A DNA stretch of 64,000 nt from Ignelater luminosus (Eukaryota > Arthropoda > Insecta > Coleoptera > Elateridae), in contig VTPC01091260.1 of the NCBI GenBank assembly GCA_011009095.1, positions 42,160 through 106,159 of the forward strand. The letters run 5' to 3'. The position numbers and the translations under genes are program-made. This document shows positions 43,401 through 49,400 of this stretch, one piece after another. The number at the start of each line of letters is the position of its first letter. Position 1 is the first letter of the stretch. Under the pieces are notes generated by a model. It had not been told where the DNA came from. It saw only the letters and a list, made by a program, of their open reading frames with translations, and made no database searches.

Positions 43401-46400
43401 GTTGGTTTCCTGCAACTAGTTGCTCGTAGTAAGTATTGCGTCCTTTTTGCACCTTCCGCAATCCGTCAATTAGCTTCCATATAATAGGATGATCGACTGC
43501 TAGCTCCACCTGTATACGTCGGTGAGCAGCCTCAGCGTGATTATTGGTGCGATCTTCCTCGTTCAAGACTCTATTATGTAAGTTCCAAACTGCTGGTGGA
43601 AATAAACCGGTACGTCTGCCATGGCCATGTCTGTTTGGACGACCTAAATAAGTATCTTCAAACCACTTCAATAACGGTTGTAGTTCGGGTAGAAGTTAAT
43701 TTGCTAATGCATCCACATATCCATCCAAATCGTTAACAGCAACGAAAACCAAAGAAAGTACCATTTTGGCTAAAACGAAATCCGGGTCATCGTTGTAAAG
43801 CGCCGTAAATCTCATTTCAGCTAAATGCTTTTTCATGTTTTTGGCTAAGTAGAAGAAGCACCCATTAATAGTCACTTCAGGAAAACATTCCGACATAGCT
43901 GCAATTGCTGCCTGTTCAGAATCACATGTAATACACGCTGGATTTAAATTTGGCTGCAAGCCCTTTATTGCTTAGAATATTTGAACGTAGATTCTGCGTT
44001 GCTTGTTTGGCAAAAGCGCGTAAAATACAAGATGTACTCCTCTTAGCTTTTTTGCCATCACAACATAAATCTGGGAAAATAATTTCGGCGAAATGAAAAA
44101 TGTTCCATCGGCCAATCAATTTGTGAAGTCTGTAGATGTTGCAGCCAACTTTCTCTCCCAAATATCAAGCTTCTGTTACCATCATTTCGCCCACTGTCGT
44201 GTGGTAAATAATTTTTCTGTACCCCTTCATGAGGCCGATATAATTTATACAGATCTGGTATTACTAAGTTTTGTAATGTAGTAGGATCCAGAGGTGCAGC
44301 ATATACTTGATTCCTTTTTCGGCGAATTGTTTTCTTTAAAGCAGAACTACTGGGAACAGCAGCTTGACCCGCTTAGGATAAATTGCCCAAGCACTCGTTT
44401 ATTACTTCAGCTGGGTTTTCTACAGTTGCTTCTGCGCGACGTTTAACACTAGTAACTACAGTAGCTACCTCCACGTCTACTGCAGAAGCAACGTGAGAAT
44501 GAAAATTCAGCTGCTTTATCAATTCACCATCTTCTGTTGACGACAACATTTGCAGCGGCGGGCGACCGGATCATCAATAATCTTAAACGGAAAATTACAT
44601 ACCGAACTGTGCAACTTTCCATGTTTAATTTTTATTGTTAAGTTTACATGTGTTTTCACTGCTGGTCAGTGAGATTCTCACTGCAAAATTATTTCTAGGA
44701 ACAACTTCTATTTTGAAATACTGATATATAATAACAGAATTTTTATTTTATCTTTTTGAATTTAAAAATATTTGCAATACATATTCGCATTGCTGTTGAT
44801 TTCAAGTTCTTGCATGAATAAATTATAAAAAATAACAGCAGTTAAGCGGCACATTAGATTTATTTTAGTTAGCATTATCTAGAACCGTAAGCAATCGACA
44901 GTCTTTACATGAAGAAATAAGAAATTTGAGTAGTTTGAGGCTTAACTGCGGCGATGATACGGCCGGCGATGAATCGGCGACGATAAACCAGTGGTGCTGA
45001 AACGGCGGCGATAAACCGGCGGTGCTGAAACGGCGGCGCTGAACTGTCCTAGACCGGTATGAACATATTGAGTTTTTAAAATTAGATTTACTTTGAAAAA
45101 AAAATGTAATTGTTAAGTAAATGACAGAAAGATTAATAAATTAGTTAATGAATAAACAAAATTGGTTACGGTTGGTATTATAATGCAAGCTTTCTTTACC
45201 TGCTGTTGCTGTACCTAATATGTTGCTCTCTCTACCTACGAGTCCAGGCTCATAATAGTTTGGCTGGCACACATTTTTGGATAAGTGCTTTAACATAATG
45301 TGAAATCTATACAAATGGTGAAAAATTTCAACAAAACTATTACAACTACAATAAAATATAGACTTGACTTAAAAAAATTGAAAATTGTAAAAAATTTACA
45401 TATCGGATAATCTTTGTATAAGAAGGAATGTGGCTCAACTGATGGGTCATAATAGTTCGGCCAGATTTTAATATTGGGTTACGTCGCCTTTATTAGCAAT
45501 AACCACCTTAATTCTGCTAGGCATTGTGTCCACAAGTCTTGCACACTCTTCTGGTGAAATATTATTCCATATGTTCTGCAAGGTAGCTCTTAATTCAGAT
45601 ACTGTACGTGCTGGATTTTTCTGTAGTTGTGTTTTTATGTTATGCTAAAGTGTCTCAATTGGAGACAAGTCTGGATTAGAAGACGTCCATTTTAGTAGTG
45701 GAATGTCATGGTCCTGGAACTACGTACGAGTAATTTTTGCAGTATGGCACGGTACAATATCCTGTTGAAACATAAAGTTACCGTCATTCGTTGCACATTG
45801 TGCAATTGATGGTAATCTCCTTGTACTTCTGCACATTAACTGTTCCATCGATAAAATGTAATTTACCTACACCTTTTGCTGACATGCAACCTCATATCAT
45901 GACTGATACTGGGAACTTTACTTTTCTTATTAGGCAATCATTATGATATGCCTCAGAAGATGTCCGCAACACTCTTTTGCAAGAATCGCCTATGCAAACA
46001 TCAAATTTGAGCTCATCACTCCAAATTATACTTCCCCATTGTCTTTGAGATCAATTTTGGTGTTCTCTAGTCCATTTCAGTCTATTATGTTTTTGTAATG
46101 TCATCAATAATGGCTTTTCTTTTTCCTGTCAGAAAAAGAATAAGTTACCAACAATTTTCACCCCAAAAAACGATAATTGTTACCTTATAGAATTTGTATC
46201 CTATTTTTCTGATAGCTTTTTTTGTTGTAGCCAACGAAATGCCCTTGCCTATACTTTCCCTCCACAAAACAGTTATTTCTTTAGTATTGGACCGTCCATT
46301 TGTTTTTACAATTCTACGCAAAGTTCTCCTACTTGCTTCCGTAATTGTAGATGGTCGACTGGTTTTGGTTTTTTGGTCAACTCCACCAGTTGATTTATAC

Positions 46401-49400
46401 AAGTTGATAATATCTTGAACAGTAGAATGCGGCACTGAATGCGAAACTGAAATGCGACGTGCTGAAATGCCATTTTTTATAGGCATTAATGACTGACAAG
46501 CGCAAATCGTTACTTAAAGCCTTACCACGAGGCATTATGCTTGAAAAATGAATAATAACTAATATTGACAGCTGCCTTGTTGATTTGTTCAATCAGTGTT
46601 TTGTTTTTACCAACGGGCTTGATTTCATGGCAATTATGATAAGCAGCCAAACTATTATGAGCCTTCAACTGAGCCATGATGTTTGTTATACAAAGATTCT
46701 CCGTTTTGTAAATTAAATACAATTTTCAATTTTTATAAGTTAAAAGTCTATATTTTATCGTAGTTGTAATAGTTTTGTTGAAATTTCCACCATTTGTATA
46801 TATTTCGCATTATATTAAAGCACCTATTCAAAATTGTGTGCCTGCCGAACTATTATGAGCCTGGGCTTGTATATTAGCATTTAAATCTCTTATAATTATT
46901 CTAAGGTTTGAAATGTTTCTTAATAGTGTCTGTAACTTTTTACAGAATTCTTGCTTTATCTTTTTATCAGCTTCTTCAGTAGGGGCATGCACATTTATAA
47001 TACTCATTTTTCTCTTTGTCCTGCTTAATCTTTAGATAGCTATTTCGTTTATTTTTTACTAGTAGTCTACTATTTTTCTTTACTATTTCTTTAATTAAAG
47101 AAACCTGTGCCTAGTTTATTTATTCACTTCACTATTAAACCGTATAAAGTTATCTTTTGTTGTATACTTAACTTCTTTAATGTTTGTTTCTTGTACTGTT
47201 GTTATTGTATTTTGTATGTTTTTGTTACCATCATCAGTTGTCTGATTTTTCGTTTCTTGTTTAAACCTCTCACATTCCAAAAATCTATTCATAGCTTATT
47301 ATTATTATTATTATTATCATTATTATTATTTTTTTATTCTATAATCAAATCTTTTTCTGTCCTGCTTTTGTAATCTTAATTTTTTTTAGCGTTGTTGTTT
47401 ATTTTTGTCCCAAATTAAGATGTATTGTTTATTCTGAGCTTTGGTAGGTTATACAGCTGCTTAAATTCTTCCACTAGTTCTTGGGTAAGATCTGCATTGA
47501 TTACTGTAAACATATTGTGACTGTTTAATTTAGATGTAACATTTTTTATTTGTTTAGTGAATAGTTTTATCAGGCTTCAGTTTTGTTTTATGCTAGGGTA
47601 TTTGTAATATGTATCGTTTAAATCCAAACTTTTAAATATTCTGACTTAACTTGGAATTGTATTAATCATTTTCCATTTTTTGTATTCAAGCTTCAATTGG
47701 ATGTCGTCTATCTTTTAGCATCTTATCTGCATACTAACTGTAAGTAATTGTATGTTTTAGCAGTCAGTATTTGTAATGAAGCGATCAAGTTAGAAATGCA
47801 AGTAGCATAAATAATTGGATGATGTTACATTATTAGTTTCCAAATGAATTTTAATATTGTTGCAAATAAAAGTCCAAAGTTTATGATACTTAAAAAAATT
47901 ACATGTTATGTGGGCAGTCAAATAGTCGCAATGATGCAGTTAATTTGCTTAATATTGTAGGATAATACAGTAGAACCTTGTTAAGTTAAATGGAGAATGT
48001 AAGAAAAAACAATACAAGACAACATACTTACTAGAGTTTCCTTTATATTGAACAAAAAAACACATTTGAAGTATTTAAACATCATTTTTATCATACAATA
48101 AAACATATGTGTACAGTAGAATTTACTTGCTAACAAAGAAGCTCGTAAGTTTCCATTGTGTCAGTTTAGCATTATTTTCTTTTATAAGTTTCTAAATTAC
48201 CTGGAGATCCAAGTTTAAGGGGAACTGACTTAATGAGATTCTACTGTAAAATCAAGTGAATAACTATATTGGTACTATGGAATATCTGATATGTTATGAC
48301 TAAAGCATGGAAAATATGCAAAATGTACATCTATACCTTTCCATATATCTGTTCAAAATGGAATTACTCACTTTTTTACTTGCTATGTCTCAAATAAAAT
48401 AATTGCATAATTTTAGGGATGTACATATATTGAAAAGTATGGATGTGTATTTTGTGTATTTGTCATGCCCTAGTGATGACTACAACAGTTTACTACTCAG
48501 GTGTGTGGCTTATGCATTAGTTTTTTACCACTGTAAAATATTCTTTCTTGTATATTCTTGTGAATGTTCCATTTCCACCTTACACACATTCATACTGCAT
48601 ACTTAAACTACATATTTATTCATACTAGATCCCTAATAATCAGTTACCTATTTGACATTACTTCTATTTTTGGAGATTTATAGAAGGTGTCCCACGAGCA
48701 GATGACTATTGGTCAGGTCATTTTTAATTCAGAAAATATCTGATGGACCTTATTTATTTTCTGATCAATTTCAAGTTTTATTAGTCCCCTTTAAAATGGT
48801 TATTTATGTAATCTTTGAATACTTTTACTGCAACCACTTGTCTACTTCGATCAAAAAATACACTAAAAATTGAAGAATCATAGATCCAGTCTTATGGAAA
48901 AAAGTTATTAAAAAAAGTTGCTCAGAATCACAGGAATAGTTGAAATATAAATCAATTGATCAAAAAATTCTGATTTTTTATTTTTATTAAGTATTAAATC
49001 CACGGAACATTTTGCTAATTATTATTATAACAACAAAAGTAATCTTGTAAAACCTTGTTCACTGTACCCCCATCAAGTCTTATGCACTTTTCGATCAGCT
49101 TTCTATTATTAGAAACAACTTTCTGCAATTCTTCTTGGGTTATTTTACATACCATCATAATATCACTAATTATTAAAAATCAGAATTTTCTAATCAAAAC
49201 TTGGATTTTGACAATTTTTGTGAATCTGGGCAACTAGGTCTGCTATGATCGCAGTTTTTCATATTAATTTTTGATTTCAGTAAACTATTGGATGCAGTAA
49301 AATTATTTAAAAATTGCATAAACAACCCTTTTACAAGGTAATATACTTGTCCTAGGTTTGAAATGAATCTAAAAATAAATAAACAAGATACTGTATATTT

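Noticed and set aside
47107-47373. Plus-strand frame that looks like membrane segments
   Set aside because: T-rich low-complexity DNA ending in a TTA microsatellite; the hydrophobic residues follow from base composition.
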